This document shows, one piece after another, positions 62,711 to 64,000 of a stretch of DNA of 64,000 bases. The first letter of the stretch is position 1. Each line of letters begins with the position of its first letter. The position numbers and the translations under genes are program-made. Below the pieces are notes generated by a model. The model was not told where the DNA came from, searched no databases, and was given only the letters and a program-made list of their open reading frames with translations. This DNA comes from JBFWNG01 sp050251195 (GTDB lineage Bacteria > Bdellovibrionota_B > Oligoflexia > Oligoflexales > Oligoflexaceae), in contig JBFWNG010000016.1 in assembly GCA_050251195.1 (NCBI GenBank), positions 8,642-72,641 on the forward strand. The letters are read 5' to 3'.

Positions 62711-63391
62711 ATGAAAATGATCGCTTACCTTCTCACTGCATCCGCCTTATTGGCTTCTTGCGGAACGGACAAAACTTCAAAGACAAGCAGCACTGGCGAA
62801 GACGTGACAGAATGCCTAAATAACTTTGCCGAAGCAAAACAAGACAAAGAATACACTGCCGATATCGAAGCAGCTCTGAAAAACGTTGAGGGCATGATTG
62901 TTACAAACTGCCGCGTTGGCATCCTCGCCGATCATACTAAAATAGATCCGGGCAACCAAATTTCCTGGTTCACCGAAATATCTTATGTTTATGGTCCTGA
63001 AGCAGATAGGACAGTGATGCTTAGATTAGCAGCTCAAGTAACCCCGGAAGTTAAGGTTTTTTCTTTAAGGAGAACAGAAGGCACTTCTGACTACGTTGCT
63101 AAGCAACTTGATGAGATCATCGCTCGATCAGACATCGCTAAGCAAGAAAAAGCAGAGCACGAGCGACTTGTGAGCGAAGGTTTCAAGAAAACAAGCGTAA
63201 CCGCAAGAATGCACTACTCGATCGATAACAGCCCAATGCCAAACTCAGTTCAAGAATATGACGTTGAAGTTCGTTATGACAGAGCTGACGGATTTAACGT
63301 TCTTAGAATTTACAAGGTAAGAGAATTGATGGCTCCTCGTTATCCTTACTCTATCCTTGGCGTTGAAAGAGTCACAGGCGGGCATCTATAA
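62711..63391 (+). CDS. lipoprotein of unknown function
   Basis: 226 residues with AAAGGAG upstream and a lipoprotein signal ending at Cys17 (LLASC). The mature chain is acidic then basic, with two Cys (TECLNN, TNCRVG), a helical Lys/Glu-rich middle (IAKQEKAEHERL) and a beta-rich C-terminus. No domain recognised. A REP-like repeat begins at its stop codon. Confidence 0.77.
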   Translation: MKMIAYLLTASALLASCGTDKTSKTSSTGEDVTECLNNFAEAKQDKEYTADIEAALKNVEGMIVTNCRVGILADHTKIDPGNQISWFTEISYVYGPEADRTVMLRLAAQVTPEVKVFSLRRTEGTSDYVAKQLDEIIARSDIAKQEKAEHERLVSEGFKKTSVTARMHYSIDNSPMPNSVQEYDVEVRYDRADGFNVLRIYKVRELMAPRYPYSILGVERVTGGHL

Positions 63392-63499
63392 GGCCGTCAT
63401 CCTGAGCTTAGGGCCGTCATCCTGAGCTTAGGGCCGTCATCCTGAGCTTAGCGAAGGATCTCCGTTGAGATGTTTTCCTTCGTTTTCCTCAGGGTCAAC
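63391..63499. repeat. REP-like element, three tandem 20-bp units plus inverted arm
   Basis: Three 20-bp units (aGGCCGTCATCCTGAGCTTA, two of them starting ggg) precede GCGAAGGATCTC (63451-63462). A degenerate inverted arm follows (GAGATGTTTTCCTTCG...GTCAAC, 63467-63499). The arm sequence matches the element at 51973-52112. The first unit overlaps the stop of the lipoprotein gene. Confidence 0.82.
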
Positions 63500-63514
63500 C
63501 TAACAAGCAGGTAG

Positions 63515-63542
63515 TCCCAACCCAAGAGGTTGGGATTTTTTT
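63515..63542 (+). terminator. intrinsic terminator
   Basis: TCCCAACC-CAAGA-GGTTGGGA followed by seven T. A perfect 8-bp stem with a U-run on the plus strand; it ends transcription coming from the lipoprotein gene through the repeat. Confidence 0.9.
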
Positions 63543-63549
63543 GCGTATA

Positions 63550-64000
63550 TTAGTCGTGACGTACGCCGCCACCGCCGCCGCCATGTCCGCCGCCGCCGTT
63601 ACCGCCGCCGCCGTTACCGCCGCCGCCATGTCCGCCGCCGTTACCGCCGCCGCCATGTCCGCCGCCGCCGTTACCGCCGCCGCCATGTCCGCCGCCGTTA
63701 CCACCGCCGCCATGTCCGCCGCCGCCGTTACCACCGCCGCCATGTCCGCCGCCGCCGTTACCGCCGCCGCCATGTCCGCCGCCGCCGTTACCGCCGCCGC
63801 CATGTCCGCCGCCGCCGTTACCGCCGCCGCCATGTCCGCCGCCGCCGTTACCACCGCCGCCATGTCCGCCGCCGCCGTTACCACCGCCGCCATGTCCGCC
63901 GCCGCCCTGTCCGCCGCCGCCGTTTCCGCCGCCGCCATGTCCGCCGCCGCCATGTCCGCCGCCGTTACCTCCGCCGCCATGTCCGCCGCCGTTACCACCG
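63550..64000 (-). CDS. Gly/His/Asn-repeat protein, 5' end beyond window
   Basis: The 3' 149 codons are visible and run off the right edge. The reading frame that ends in VRHD-stop at 63550-63552 encodes almost only pentads GGGGH and GGGGN, with one Q. The DNA period is 30 bp (two pentads). Variation between units (GGT/GGC/GGA, third positions) is synonymous in this frame but changes amino acids in the overlapping Ala-rich frame, so this is the real one. Similar Gly-rich, low-complexity chains are cell-surface, structural or metal-binding proteins. Function and start unknown. Confidence 0.82.
   Translation of the reverse strand, partial: GGNGGGHGGGGNGGGHGGGGHGGGGNGGGGQGGGGHGGGGNGGGGHGGGGNGGGGHGGGGNGGGGHGGGGNGGGGHGGGGNGGGGHGGGGNGGGGHGGGGNGGGHGGGGNGGGGHGGGGNGGGHGGGGNGGGGNGGGGHGGGGGGVRHD

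Noticed and set aside
63495..63998. Ala/Val/Thr/Met-repeat reading frame on the minus strand
   Set aside because: Variation between repeat units is synonymous in the overlapping Gly-rich frame but changes residues in this one, so it is a shadow of the Gly-rich gene.
63560..64000. Regular repeat resembling a CRISPR array
   Set aside because: Units are continuous 30-bp coding repeats without unique spacers, and no cas gene is nearby.
1..64000. tRNA, rRNA, transposase or phage genes
   Set aside because: Searched by eye on both strands for cloverleaf T-arm motifs, conserved rRNA stretches and transposase-like proteins; none found.

Overview
The window looks like a chromosomal segment of a Gram-negative bacterium of the Bdellovibrionota/Oligoflexia type. 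The basis is four regulators of the TIGR02147 (DUF4423) family, otherwise best known from Bdellovibrio-like bacteria and Fibrobacter, and the exported proteins that dominate the segment. About 23 genes encode probable lipoproteins, many more have ordinary signal peptides, and most match no named family. Base composition is moderate. No rRNA, tRNA, insertion sequence, phage gene or CRISPR array was seen.

Layout. 1-7.8 kb: the 5' part of a haem-site lipoprotein, the first of seven 'HHN' lipoproteins, a Na+/H+ antiporter with a YbdK-type ligase, free methionine sulfoxide reductase, a cytochrome P460 lipoprotein, an iodotyrosine-deiodinase-like nitroreductase and a LysR regulator. 7.8-13.5 kb: SrkA kinase, a YtkA-like lipoprotein/barrel/thioredoxin operon, and the first TIGR02147 regulator coupled to a secreted protein. 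13.7-23 kb: two more haem-site exported proteins, an HHN lipoprotein, a metallophosphoesterase and DbpA helicase. 23-31.6 kb: a Kelch/HExxH protein and an HExxHxxGxxH metalloprotease, each directly behind a TIGR02147 gene, with DUF4360 and ChaN-like proteins. 31.9-38.4 kb: a small cytochrome c, an HHN lipoprotein, TauE/SafE and GlsB membrane proteins, a NERD protein and a beta-propeller lipoprotein. 38.5-41 kb: a sugar-oxidation locus (6-phosphogluconate dehydrogenase divergent from a sensory-rhodopsin-transducer-like protein and glucose 1-dehydrogenase). 41-64 kb: lipoproteins including a beta-lactamase-fold hydrolase, a PQQ-type sugar dehydrogenase, an exported PEP/pyruvate-binding-domain protein, two S1 proteases, the remaining HHN lipoproteins, a fourth TIGR02147 regulator, and the 3' end of a Gly/His/Asn repeat protein.

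Three themes tie the genes together. (1) Seven dispersed lipoproteins share a Cys-containing strand motif and an invariant HHNxxD motif; I do not recognise a described family. (2) TIGR02147 genes sit directly upstream of, overlap, or diverge from genes for exported proteins, and the mature N-termini of these partners share a GG-[D/N/E] motif. (3) The remaining recognisable functions are redox or repair, envelope proteolysis and sugar oxidation, as expected for an organism that invests in its envelope and exported hydrolases. Functional statements are family-based inference; motifs, starts and repeats were read directly from the sequence.
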